64,000 nucleotides of DNA from an uncultured Eubacteriales bacterium (GCA_934729465.1 CAKVEP010000002.1:62001-126000), one strand, 5' to 3'. Positions 44,322 through 52,600 are shown, numbered from the stretch's first letter. Program-made: numbers and translations. The notes: generated by a model from the sequence alone, not told the origin.

Positions 44322-46514
44322 TTAATTTGATTTTGTAAATATGAAATTTTGAGCACTTGTTCCGTTTGATTGGTAACACTGAATTTCAGTACCATTACTG
44401 GTTTCTGCCCCTTTTACGTCAATACTCATACCATTACATTTTGAAATTATACGATAACTTCCGTCATTATTAGGCAATATGTACCATTTTTGAGCGACAG
44501 AATCATTGTTTGAATATTGCCATAATTGTGTGCCTAATTCATTTGAAGCGTAAGGAATATCAATCAAATTGCCTGAACATACAGCCTCAATTATGTAATA
44601 ACCGTTTTTATCATAGGTTACTTTAAATTTTTGAGCGCTAGTATTATTCTTATCCCAGAGTTGAAGTTTAGCGCCTTGTTCATTGCTAGCGTTATCTATA
44701 TCTAACACTTTGTCAGGATTTAGAGCTGAAGCGATTGTATACACACCATCAGAAATTAAATATTTTTGCTTAATTTTATCAAAAATATCTGTTTTTTCTG
44801 CATATTGCCACCATTTGTCAGCTGCTAAGGCTGCATTTGGAGAGAACCACGGCTTGTGCGTACAATGTAAAATTGCAGGACTACGTCTTGCATTTAATAG
44901 CTCTTGAACAGTGTATTTTTCAGGGGACACGAGAGTTTCACTAAATGAGCTTAGCCAATTTTCGTTTTGATTGAAAACACCAAATTTAGCAGGTAACACT
45001 CCGATTTTATCATGAAATACTACATTTATAACAGTCTGGTCATGCTGCTCTAATTTATCATTATTTTTAGAAATGAAGTCGTTAAACTTTTCGACCGAAT
45101 TTTCCTTGCGAAGTTCTTTTAAGTTTACGAGCATTACTCCATCACAAATAAAATGGTCATCATCTATATTGAAAGAATTTTTTAAATGTATTCTTCCATT
45201 TATAGTGTCTAAAAATCCTTTATAGCAGTATCCATCCATGTCTATGTTAATCATTTCGGTTAAATCTTTAAGAATAAGAGTGTCTCCGTCAATCCAGATT
45301 ATTTTATCTAAATTTGGAAAAAGGTCGGATAACATTAATCTGTAATACGACGATGTTGTTATACGTGAATCTGTGTAAGCTGAGCTAAACTTATCTTGCA
45401 TGTCGATTAAGTTTATACTGCAATTATCATATTTATCTTGCAAAGACTTTAAGATTTTTTTGCTTTCCTCGCTTAAATTTGGCGTATGCATGATATAAAA
45501 GTCATAATTTGCTTTGTAGTTTGAATTTTCCATTGCAGACGTAATTGAAACTACAGTTGGATAAACGTAATTTTCGTCTAAAGCCATGGCTATCGGAACG
45601 TTGTGAGTTGCTTTTTGTTTAGCGAACATTTTATCTATATTAATATCGTCCAATTTATACAGATATAAATATTTGTCTGAACAATTCCCTTCAACATGTG
45701 ATTCTTTAATTTTTTCCGTTGGGTTTAAAGGAAGTCCGAATGGAGTTTCGCATAAATTTAGCGGACAAAAATCTCCATTTTTAATATCGTAATTTTCCAA
45801 AGTCCAAGGATAATTGGTTACGAGTAAATATTTAGAACCACTTTCTTTAAAATTTTTAAGAGCTTTTTTAGCGTTCTTTTGAGATAAATGTTGTAAGCAA
45901 TCTCTGCAAATAATCAAATCAACTTGAGGGATTTCGTCTGAAGTAATGTCAATAACTTTAAACGAGGTGTTTTCATCTTTGTAATTTTTGTTATTTGCTC
46001 TAACTATTTTAGGGACGATATCTCCGCCGATATATTTTATACCGTTTTTCTCTACAGTTTTCATCCAATTGTAGTCTCCGCAAGGAGCGTCTAGTACTGA
46101 CTTAATATTATATTTTTCAAATAATTTCGGTAAGCTTTCACGAACACTTTCTGTAGATTCTATTTGAGAACCCGGACCAGATTTTGATTCATCGCTTCCC
46201 CAGAAGTTGGAATCATAAATTTTTTCAAAAACGTCTTCTTTGTTTGATGCGTTGTCGAGCATAGTATAATTACTGCACACTTTGTCAGAATATTTACGTT
46301 CTCTTGCAATTCTTAATCGATAGTTTATTTCTGCCTTAATGTTTTCCTCATAATTTTTCAGCTCGGGATTTTCAGAGTAAATGTCCTGTAACAATGAATT
46401 TACCTTTTCGGTATTGGTAGCTGCAAAACAAGTTGACGGGATTGTCAAAAAAGATGACGCAGCTAAAATTCCACATAGAGATTTTGTTGCTAATAGTTTG
46501 ATTTTGTTATTCAT
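44322..46514 (-). CDS. secreted methyltransferase / GT8 glycosyltransferase / ricin-lectin fusion
   Basis: 730 residues. Residues 1-31 are a classic signal peptide ending TCFA. Residues 115-290 are a class I SAM-dependent methyltransferase: motif I VLDAPCGD at 140-147, YIGGDIV near 161, and VDLIICRDCLQHL near 198. Residues 306-585 are a GT8 glycosyltransferase: VPIAMALDENY, the nucleotide-sugar/metal motif WIDGDTLIL (DGD at 409-411), HDQTVINVVF and LHCTHKPWF. Residues 590-730 are a ricin-type beta-trefoil with three repeats ending SAQKF, AQKWY and SAQNF. SAM and nucleotide sugars are cytosolic, so a secreted version suggests action inside another cell or an unusual export route. AAGGAGGGAG precedes the ATG. 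Confidence 0.85.
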   Translation of the reverse strand: MNNKIKLLATKSLCGILAASSFLTIPSTCFAATNTEKVNSLLQDIYSENPELKNYEENIKAEINYRLRIARERKYSDKVCSNYTMLDNASNKEDVFEKIYDSNFWGSDESKSGPGSQIESTESVRESLPKLFEKYNIKSVLDAPCGDYNWMKTVEKNGIKYIGGDIVPKIVRANNKNYKDENTSFKVIDITSDEIPQVDLIICRDCLQHLSQKNAKKALKNFKESGSKYLLVTNYPWTLENYDIKNGDFCPLNLCETPFGLPLNPTEKIKESHVEGNCSDKYLYLYKLDDINIDKMFAKQKATHNVPIAMALDENYVYPTVVSITSAMENSNYKANYDFYIMHTPNLSEESKKILKSLQDKYDNCSINLIDMQDKFSSAYTDSRITTSSYYRLMLSDLFPNLDKIIWIDGDTLILKDLTEMINIDMDGYCYKGFLDTINGRIHLKNSFNIDDDHFICDGVMLVNLKELRKENSVEKFNDFISKNNDKLEQHDQTVINVVFHDKIGVLPAKFGVFNQNENWLSSFSETLVSPEKYTVQELLNARRSPAILHCTHKPWFSPNAALAADKWWQYAEKTDIFDKIKQKYLISDGVYTIASALNPDKVLDIDNASNEQGAKLQLWDKNNTSAQKFKVTYDKNGYYIIEAVCSGNLIDIPYASNELGTQLWQYSNNDSVAQKWYILPNNDGSYRIISKCNGMSIDVKGAETSNGTEIQCYQSNGTSAQNFIFTKSN

Positions 46515-46566
46515 AGATGGATAAACTCCCTCCTTAAATCATTCAATATACAACGTTGCAAGGCAA

Positions 46567-46595
46567 ATTATAACAAAAATAGTGTTTATTTGCAA
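46567..46595 (-). promoter_or_regulatory. promoter of the secreted three-domain enzyme
   Basis: Minus strand TTGCAA (46595-46590) and TATAAT (46572-46567), spacer 17. The palindrome at 46551 lies just downstream of the -10, where a repressor could act. Confidence 0.75.
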
Positions 46596-46873
46596 TAGAG
46601 AAAATTTTAGAAAGTTTAATGAAAATATAAGCTTATTTATCGTAATTTGCAATATAAATTATAAATTAACTATTATATAATTGTATTTTATTAAAAAATT
46701 TACTTTCTAACTTTGATTTGATTATTATATCTATGTTGCACGTTGTTTTAGATTAATTTACTAATTAGTGACAATATTGTATATAAATATGAGAAACAGT
46801 AAATAATACTTTTAAAACTTGGCAATCTTTTTATATTTTTAAATTTTAATTATTTTTCCTTTTATTTGCTTTT

Positions 46874-46882
46874 TGATATAAT
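46874..46882 (+). promoter_or_regulatory. extended -10 promoter for the kinase gene
   Basis: TGATATAAT (TGnTATAAT) 31 bases before the ATG; no convincing -35. Confidence 0.5.
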
Positions 46883-46912
46883 TTATGTCAAACTAATTAA
46901 CGGAGTGTTGCT

Positions 46913-47506
46913 ATGAAAAAGTTTAGAAATTTAATTAATTCAGACTTGTTTGAACAAATTTGTAAATTACATGATGAATCTCATACGTTAATAATTGGCA
47001 TTGATGGATTAGGAGGCTCAGGAAAGACAACGATTTCAAATCAATTAACTAAATATTTTAAAAAAAATACTATAATTTTGCATATAGATGATTTTATTTT
47101 CCCTAAATCAGTTCGATATAATAATAAATTTGTTCCATGGGAATGTTATTATAATTTACAATGGAGATATGATTACTTAATAGATGAAATTATTAACCCT
47201 ATTAAGAAAAATTGTTACTTTCATAAAGAGGTCAAAATGTATGACAAGGACAGTGATTCTTATTATTTCAAAGAAATTATTGTTCCTGTAGGAAGTGTTG
47301 TTGTTATAGAGGGAATATTTTATTATATAATATATTTAGATGTTACAGAGGAAACAAGGCTTAATAGAATAATTAATCGTGATACATATATTGGTAACGA
47401 GCAGCAAATACGGAATAAATATATGAATAGATATTTACCAACAGAACATTATTATGTATGCAGATATAATCCAATACAAAATGCCGATTATGTGATTAAG
47501 GAATAG
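46913..47506 (+). CDS. uridine-kinase-like P-loop NTPase
   Basis: 197 residues, CGGAGTG before the ATG. Walker A is IDGLGGSGKTTIS near residue 35, followed by the substrate Asp pair in HIDDFIFP. The LID/phosphate-binding arginines are in TRLNRIINRD. Family members have about 12 residues between the strand ending VIEG and the strand starting YLDV; here EGIFYYIIYLDV joins them almost directly, so a short in-frame deletion is likely. Substrate may be a nucleoside or another small alcohol. A terminator follows. It lies alone on this strand. Confidence 0.75.
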   Translation: MKKFRNLINSDLFEQICKLHDESHTLIIGIDGLGGSGKTTISNQLTKYFKKNTIILHIDDFIFPKSVRYNNKFVPWECYYNLQWRYDYLIDEIINPIKKNCYFHKEVKMYDKDSDSYYFKEIIVPVGSVVVIEGIFYYIIYLDVTEETRLNRIINRDTYIGNEQQIRNKYMNRYLPTEHYYVCRYNPIQNADYVIKE

Positions 47507-47546
47507 TATGAAGCACCATGTTAAAATTAATAATTAAATACGAATT

Positions 47547-47598
47547 AAACGGACTATAAAACAGCCGGTAAGCTGTGATATAATCCGTTTTTATTTTT
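47547..47598 (+). terminator. two-part hairpin terminator (copy 1 of a dispersed element)
   Basis: Outer stem AAACGGA / TCCGTTT and inner stem ACAGC / GCTGT, then TTTATTTTTT. The first 20 bases (47547-47566) are identical to those of the terminator at 50673. Confidence 0.8.
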
Positions 47599-47978
47599 TG
47601 CAAAGACTTATTTAAATTTATTAAATGTTAAATCTATACTCTAACAATTTCTAAATCATTTTTACAAGGCAATGAATTTTTCTCAAATTTACAATTTTTT
47701 GAAACCGTTATTTTTTTAAATCGCTACAGTTTTTAAAATTATTAACACTGTATATATTATATAAAATTATTTATAAAGTAAAGCGATATTTATTCGCATA
47801 TGTAGATTTGGAATATATCATTATTAAAATAATTAGTAGTAAAATGGAAAATATGGATAGTCTTAAAAATGGTTTTATGTATTTATATCACATAAAATTT
47901 GATGCTGATATCTTTGGTGGCACGTTCAGCTACATATAAATATGACATGTATATAATAATTATGCCTTATAATGAAGT

Positions 47979-48021
47979 ACCTCTTTATGCTCAATTTGCA
48001 TAATCTATTTAATAAAGAGGT
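47979..48021 (+). promoter_or_regulatory. leader hairpin masking the ribosome site of the GT2 gene
   Basis: ACCTCTTTAT (47979-47988) is an exact complement of ATAAAGAGGT (48012-48021), which contains the ribosome site of the gene starting at 48028. A TATAAT at 47968 would start transcription at about 47980, so the hairpin would be the first structure of the mRNA. Control by temperature, a ligand or an RNA-binding protein is possible but unproven. Confidence 0.5.
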
Positions 48022-48027
48022 GATTAA

Positions 48028-49296
48028 ATGAAAACAAAATTTCTTGTTTCAATTTTTTTAAGTACATTATGGTTAATAATTTCATTAAGTTTAGCAATTA
48101 GTTGGGCTCAGGAAATTTCTTATTTTTTACCGATATTTTATATTTGGTGGACGATTATAGGAGTTGCTTTGCTTCCGGGATTTTTAATGAGTTGTATGTT
48201 TTTTTCTAATTTATTAAATGGAAAACTAAAATCTTATCACGACACTTGTGAAGACACTACAATTATTATGTGTGCTCGAAACGAGGGAGGAAGTATATCA
48301 AAAGCAATTGAATGTATCCTTCAACAAAAATATTTAGGTAATATACGCCTTATAATTATTGATAACGTTTCGACAGACAACACAAAACAAGAAATATTTA
48401 AGATGAAAAAATTTCTCACTTCAAAATGTTCGTTAGAATACGTTATATGTGATAAACTTGGCAAATGGAATGCACTTAATTTAGGACTTTCGATGGTTAA
48501 AACTCCTCATTTTTTGACAGTAGATGCCGACACATTCCTAACTCAAACAGCAGTACAAAAAATTATGAATAGTATTACATTTCATAATAGTGCTTGTACA
48601 GCAGGAAACTTGTTCGTAAAAAATTCTAAAACTTCTTTAATGTCTAAAATGCAACATTATGATTATCTTCTCAGTATTGCGGCAGTCAAACGTTTTCAAG
48701 GAAGTTATAATTCCACTCTGGTAGCCCAAGGCTCTTTTAGTGCTTACGACACTAAAGTTATTAAAGAATTAGGGGGATGGAAAGACTTTATGGGAGAAGA
48801 TATCGTTCTTACATATGAAATACTTGAAAAGAATTTGTCTTCTACTTATGAATCACAGGCAATAGCTTATACTTTAGTGCCCGAAGAGCTTAACAGCTTT
48901 TATAATCAACGTAAGCGTTGGGCAATTGGTATGCTTGAAGGACTTTTTTTTGCTCCTCCATGGAAACAGGGAACTGTATATTCTAAATACTTCACATTTA
49001 CAAATCTATCTGTACTTTATCTTGATTTTGCATTTTTATTCGGATTTATTCCAGGAATTGTACTTGCTTTTTGTGGATGTTTTTATTTTGCAGGCTTTCT
49101 TACTTTAATAAATTTTATCAACTTTATTTTGATTTTTACTAGTTTTTATATATATCAAAAGGGGACGGGAGCTTATTTTGAAAATGATATTTTAGGTTTT
49201 ATATTTTTTCTGTTGTTTTTTCAGTTTATTCAAAGTACAGCATCATTACACGGCTATATAGTATGGCTGATGCATAAAAAGGAGCAATGGAAATGA
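48028..49296 (+). CDS. membrane glycosyltransferase family 2 (poly-N-acetylglucosamine-synthase-like)
   Basis: 422 residues. Two N-terminal membrane helices, a cytosolic GT2 domain, then three or four C-terminal helices. Seen: IIMCARNEGGSISKAIE, IIDNVSTDNT, the D-x-D TVDADTFLT, GEDIVLTYE (catalytic Asp) and the QRKRW product-binding motif. This is the layout of processive synthases such as IcaA/PgaC and hyaluronan synthase. The deacetylase that overlaps its end makes a PNAG-type polymer the best guess. The ribosome site AAAGAGGTG is locked in the hairpin described at 47979. Confidence 0.82.
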   Translation: MKTKFLVSIFLSTLWLIISLSLAISWAQEISYFLPIFYIWWTIIGVALLPGFLMSCMFFSNLLNGKLKSYHDTCEDTTIIMCARNEGGSISKAIECILQQKYLGNIRLIIIDNVSTDNTKQEIFKMKKFLTSKCSLEYVICDKLGKWNALNLGLSMVKTPHFLTVDADTFLTQTAVQKIMNSITFHNSACTAGNLFVKNSKTSLMSKMQHYDYLLSIAAVKRFQGSYNSTLVAQGSFSAYDTKVIKELGGWKDFMGEDIVLTYEILEKNLSSTYESQAIAYTLVPEELNSFYNQRKRWAIGMLEGLFFAPPWKQGTVYSKYFTFTNLSVLYLDFAFLFGFIPGIVLAFCGCFYFAGFLTLINFINFILIFTSFYIYQKGTGAYFENDILGFIFFLLFFQFIQSTASLHGYIVWLMHKKEQWK

Positions 49297-49988
49297 AAAG
49301 AAAGAATTTAATTTTTTGGATTTTTGTTTTGTTTGTAATATCAGTTATTTCATGGGGACTGTTTGTGAAGTCCCATCGACGACTCAAGCGTTACATAACA
49401 CCATTTCAAATTGACGTATCTAAACCTGTAGTAGCATTGACCTTCGATGATGGACCAAATCCTAGATATACGCCTGAGATTTTAGATTTACTTTATAATG
49501 AACAAATTAATGCTACATTTTTTATTGTAGGGAAAAATTTTAAAGGGAATGAATTGATTATTAAAGAAATGATGTCTAGTGGACATGAAATAGAAAATCA
49601 TACTTTTTCACATCCTGACTTAACTAATTTAGATAAGTATGATATAGAATCAGAAGTGTCACAAGTGGAAAAAGAGATCAAAAAAATTCTACCAAATTAC
49701 TCTATGAGTTATATGCGCCCTCCTTATGGAAGATATACAGAGGAAATTCAATCCGTAATTTCTCACCCTATCATGTTATGGACATTAGACAGTAACGATT
49801 GGCAAAAAATTTCCTCAAATGATATATATAATAATGTAATTAATAATGTAAAAGATGGCGACATTATTGTTTTTCATGATAATAACCAAGCAACTTTAGA
49901 TGCATTGAAATCTATAATTAGTAAATTAAAAGATGAGCAATATCAATTCGTTACAATATCTCAATTACATAATTATAAAAACAATTAA
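49293..49988 (+). CDS. polysaccharide deacetylase (NodB domain)
   Basis: 231 residues from the ATG at 49293, which overlaps the GT2 stop as ATGA; AAAGGAG is eight bases upstream. One N-terminal membrane anchor (residues 5-25), then the NodB fold outside: TFDDGPNPRYT (catalytic and metal Asp), HTFSHPDL (metal His pair), MRPPYGRY and LWTLDSNDW. It removes acetyl groups from N-acetylglucosamine polymers or peptidoglycan. Coupling to the synthase gene supports a surface polysaccharide role like IcaB/PgaB. Confidence 0.88.
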   Translation: MKRKNLIFWIFVLFVISVISWGLFVKSHRRLKRYITPFQIDVSKPVVALTFDDGPNPRYTPEILDLLYNEQINATFFIVGKNFKGNELIIKEMMSSGHEIENHTFSHPDLTNLDKYDIESEVSQVEKEIKKILPNYSMSYMRPPYGRYTEEIQSVISHPIMLWTLDSNDWQKISSNDIYNNVINNVKDGDIIVFHDNNQATLDALKSIISKLKDEQYQFVTISQLHNYKNN

Positions 49989-50199
49989 TTTGTAAATTAT
50001 AGTTTCAATTTAAACTACCATATAATTATTAATATTATGATAAATTAGTGATTTTTAAGCGTATAATCAAATTTCAATCGAAGCTCTTTGTTAGAAGTAA
50101 TGAGAGTTTTATTGTGCCTTGCGATAGCTTAAAAAGGAGTTTGTGCTATTCGTTATACAATAACATAAAAAAATTAAAGTACAATATATTAAAATTCAG

Positions 50200-50228
50200 T
50201 TGACATTATATTATAATTTGGATAAAAT
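50200..50228 (+). promoter_or_regulatory. consensus promoter in front of a broken gene
   Basis: Perfect TTGACA at 50200 and TAAAAT at 50223, spacer 17, 14 bases before the ATG of the pseudogene at 50243. Bases 49989-50199 show no gene. Confidence 0.75.
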
Positions 50229-50242
50229 ACAAAAGAGAAAAT

Positions 50243-50658
50243 ATGAAATCAAATGAGATTCTGAAAGATACACTCCGCAAGGACACAAAAACAATGGAAG
50301 AGTTAATTAAAGAAGCGCACAATATTAATATTCCAGTTATAAAGTACAACGATGAAAATTCATTTGCTTGTATAATCACGTTTGTGTGTACTTAAGTGCC
50401 AGAACGAAATATAAAATTGTGCGTGAAATGCCAGCTGGAATCGGATTTGCGGACTTCATTTTCTATCCAAACGATAAAAATAAACCGGCGTTCATCATTG
50501 AACTGAAAAAAGACTCCACTCCCGATGAAGCTTTAAAGCAAATTAAGGAAAAACGCTATCCTTTAGCTTTAAAAGATTATACAGGACAAAAGCTTGCAGT
50601 CGGCATTACTTATAATAGTAAGCAAAAACAACATCATGTTAAAATTGAGGAAATTTAA
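50243..50658 (+). pseudogene. remnant of an AAA-ATPase-like protein's PD-(D/E)XK nuclease domain
   Basis: The first frame (50243-50395) reads MKSNEILKDTLRKDTKTMEE and ends at NDENSFACIITFVCT. The matching continuation is one frame over: YLSARTKYKIVREMPAGIGFADFIFYPN...AFIIELKKDSTPDEALKQI. Adding one base after ATAATCACG (near 50380) would join them. The core GFADFIFYP-x(n)-FIIELKK is the Asp/Glu-x-Lys nuclease-type motif found at the end of the common clostridial 'AAA family ATPase' (DUF1703). The ATPase part is missing, so this is a frameshifted C-terminal remnant. Confidence 0.7.
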
Positions 50659-50672
50659 TCTCAATACAAATA

Positions 50673-50725
50673 AAACGGACTATAAAACAGCCTGAAAACT
50701 GTAATATAATCCGTTTTTTATTTTA
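50673..50725 (+). terminator. two-part hairpin terminator (copy 2 of a dispersed element)
   Basis: Outer stem AAACGGA / TCCGTTT and inner ACAG / CTGT, followed by TTTTATTTTATTT. Its first 20 bases match the element at 47547 exactly. It is between convergent genes. Confidence 0.8.
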
Positions 50726-50769
50726 TTTGAAAAATTAGAAAGTAAGTTCAAATTGTATAATTGTTAAAT

Positions 50770-51555
50770 TCAGTCTGAATATCTTATTACATAAATTGAA
50801 GAAGAGTTTTTAAGCAATACACCACTGTCTAATTTGTCCTGAGAATATTTTTTTAAAATATCTTGTTTTGTTTTAACTACATTGTCAATTAATATATTAT
50901 CAACATAAAATTGTATGTCATAAGTCGACGATTGGCCATCATTTTTTAGTGCTTTAATTTCAACTGTATGAGATTCTCTTTTTGTAAATCTATGAGAATC
51001 TGGATTATTAAAATCAATATTCAAATTTTTGCAAACTTTTTTCACTGTTTTGATAGACGAAATATTTTCATCATCTATCTCAAATTCAAAGGATATATTA
51101 TTATTTGCTTTCCATATAATTGACATTGCCTTAGATATTGCTAAATGTGCATATCCATTTCCTCGAAAATTTTTCCCTATCCAGTAAGATACACTTAATT
51201 GATTCTCGTTGTTACTTTTTCCAATCAATATCTGACCTACAACATCATTACTAGGATTTTTAATCGTTAGACTAAATTCATTTTGACTTGTAGTCAAAAG
51301 TTCATCAATATCAGCTACCTCTGCTCCGTATCCCAAATAACGAGTAAATTCTTTTCCTTCGCCAACAATCATATTTTTTAATATTTCTTTATCTTTTTCA
51401 TTTGTTTTACTAATAACAATATTCTCTGAATCTTTTTCTTCAAAATAACATGAATACTCTTCGTATAAAGACAAAGCTCGACAATTTCCAAATTGAAAAC
51501 TGCTTAAAAGCATTCCACAACATATAAAAGGCATAATTATATTTTTTATTCTCAT
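50770..51555 (-). CDS. secreted GNAT-family acetyltransferase
   Basis: 261 residues, AAAGGAGTCC before the ATG. Residues 1-28 look like a signal peptide with a Cys-rich hydrophobic core (IIMPFICCGMLLSSF). A GNAT domain spans about residues 45-175: beta4 VGQILIG, beta5 SVSYWIGKNFRGNGYAHLAI with the R-G-N-G-Y-A acetyl-CoA loop, and the Asn/Ser helix ENISSIKTVKKV. The last 85 residues form an extra domain of unknown type. Acetyl-CoA is not expected outside the cell, so export is odd. The start could also be internal, which would remove the signal; the visible ribosome site favours the long form. Confidence 0.7.
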   Translation of the reverse strand: MRIKNIIMPFICCGMLLSSFQFGNCRALSLYEEYSCYFEEKDSENIVISKTNEKDKEILKNMIVGEGKEFTRYLGYGAEVADIDELLTTSQNEFSLTIKNPSNDVVGQILIGKSNNENQLSVSYWIGKNFRGNGYAHLAISKAMSIIWKANNNISFEFEIDDENISSIKTVKKVCKNLNIDFNNPDSHRFTKRESHTVEIKALKNDGQSSTYDIQFYVDNILIDNVVKTKQDILKKYSQDKLDSGVLLKNSSSIYVIRYSD

Positions 51556-51896
51556 TTTTGGACTCCTTTGTTAATATAACTTCAATTTAATTTTAACATA
51601 TAACGTACTTAAAATCAACATATTTGGAAAACAGTCATAAGCAAAAAATAAGCCTTGTATTATAGAGTAGTAGTTTTTATAGCTCCTCTTCAAGAGCTGT
51701 GCTTACACTGTTTAGAATGATGTGGATTGATTAAAACCAGCTATCGTACGACGATTCGAGATGGGTTCCAACCAAGCTCTTTGAAATATTGTTAATCAGT
51801 TAGATACCGCCCGACGGTTTATTTAGAACAGGGTTACGAGAGCAAAGTATCCTGTGGACCCTAAGCAGCATCGAACTATACTTTGGGGGTATTATA
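51556..51896. other. 341-base region: GNAT promoter side and IS110 left end
   Basis: Bases 51556-51655 are the AT-rich upstream region of the minus-strand GNAT gene. From about 51656 the composition changes to a more GC-balanced non-coding block that leads into the IS110 transposase start; see the separate entry. Confidence 0.5.
51656..51896 (+). ncRNA. candidate IS110 left-end non-coding (bridge RNA) region
   Basis: About 240 bases without coding potential, sharply different in composition from the AT-rich flanks, directly upstream of an IS110 transposase start. Local hairpins are visible, e.g. AGCTCctcttcaaGAGCT at about 51682-51699. In the IS110 group the long left end encodes the bridge RNA that pairs target and donor DNA. 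Exact RNA ends and loops cannot be set by eye. Confidence 0.45.
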
Positions 51897-52067
51897 ATGA
51901 TTTGTGTTGGAATTGATGTGGCAAAGGATAAGCATGACTGTTTCATAATTAATTCAGAAGGGGAAGTTCTTGCAGAAGTTTTTACCATTTCTAACAACCG
52001 AGATGGCTTTGAAACTTTACTGCTTATTAGGAAAAGAGTTTTATGTTGCCGCAGCAGTACAGCATAA
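51897..52067 (+). pseudogene. IS110-family transposase, N-terminal fragment
   Basis: 56 codons, GGGGG before the ATG. The start MICVGIDVAKDKHDCFIINS is the DEDD RuvC-like domain opening of IS110 recombinases, with the first catalytic Asp in GIDVAK. Similarity continues to NNRDGFETLL at about residue 42 and then stops; the rest reads into unrelated sequence and a stop. The normal protein is about 400 residues, so the element is dead in this copy. Confidence 0.8.
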
Positions 52068-52369
52068 TGAAGAATTTTTACTCTTTAATATCAATAAGAA
52101 ATGCCGTGGAATCGACAGAATATGATTACATTCTTCTTTGCGGTATGCAAATAAAAGCAGCAATAGATGAAATATTGAAAAATCCTCTAAAAATTTTAAA
52201 ATTATGCGATAACGACGGAACACTGGCGCGTCAGATTTATAAATCTGTTAAGTCTCTATAATTGTCGTCAACTTCTTTTAATTGCCTCATACAACTGTTC
52301 ATTGCTTCCGAAATAAATAAACTTATATTTTCTTTGAAATTAGCCATTATTTTTTTCTCCATTCTTTGT

Positions 52370-52561
52370 ATAAATTCAGCACGTGTAAAATGCTCCGGAA
52401 AATTTGAGGAACTATTAAAAACGCTTAGTAGTAAGGATAAAGAATTTTTAGAAAGTTATAGAGATAAATGGTATCTTGCAGAGAGTATTGAAAGTGAGTG
52501 GCTTTATTTGCAAGGCTACAAAGATTGTATAAAACTATTAAAATTTATCGAAGCAATTTAG
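52370..52561 (+). pseudogene. DUF6809-like phage gene fragment
   Basis: The open frame 52262-52561 has a hydrophobic, unlikely N-terminus. Only its last 57 or so residues look real (GKFEELLKTLSSKDKEFLES, then YLQGYKDCIKLLKF). This resembles the C-terminal helix pair of small DUF6809 proteins of clostridial prophages. A terminator follows. N-terminus missing; assignment is weak. Confidence 0.35.
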
Positions 52562-52566
52562 AAATA

Positions 52567-52600
52567 AAAACCGTTGCAATTAAATACGGCGGTTTTTGTT
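52567..52600 (+). terminator. hairpin terminator
   Basis: AAAACCG / CGGTTTT type stem with an imperfect centre, followed by TTTTTGTT, just behind the stop at 52561. Confidence 0.6.

Larger units (their letters stand above)
46515..46912. other. 398-base divergent intergenic region
   Basis: Very AT-rich. It holds the minus-strand promoter at 46567-46595 and a plus-strand extended -10 at 46877. A palindromic CAACGTTGCA at 46551 and the related TTGCACGTTGT at 46736 could be operator half-sites. No gene seen. Confidence 0.6.
47507..48027. other. 521-base intergenic region
   Basis: Contains the terminator at 47547 and the leader hairpin at 47979. Between them the sequence is AT-rich and has only a 32-codon open frame without a ribosome site. 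Nothing else is supported. Confidence 0.6.

Noticed and set aside
47846..47938. 32-codon open frame in the gap before the GT2 gene.
   Set aside because: No ribosome site and no related sequence seen; too short to support.
52043..52261. 72-codon open frame beginning MLPQQYSIMKNFYSL.
   Set aside because: No ribosome site, overlaps the IS110 fragment in another frame, and shows no recognisable domain; left uncalled, though it may be a phage gene piece.
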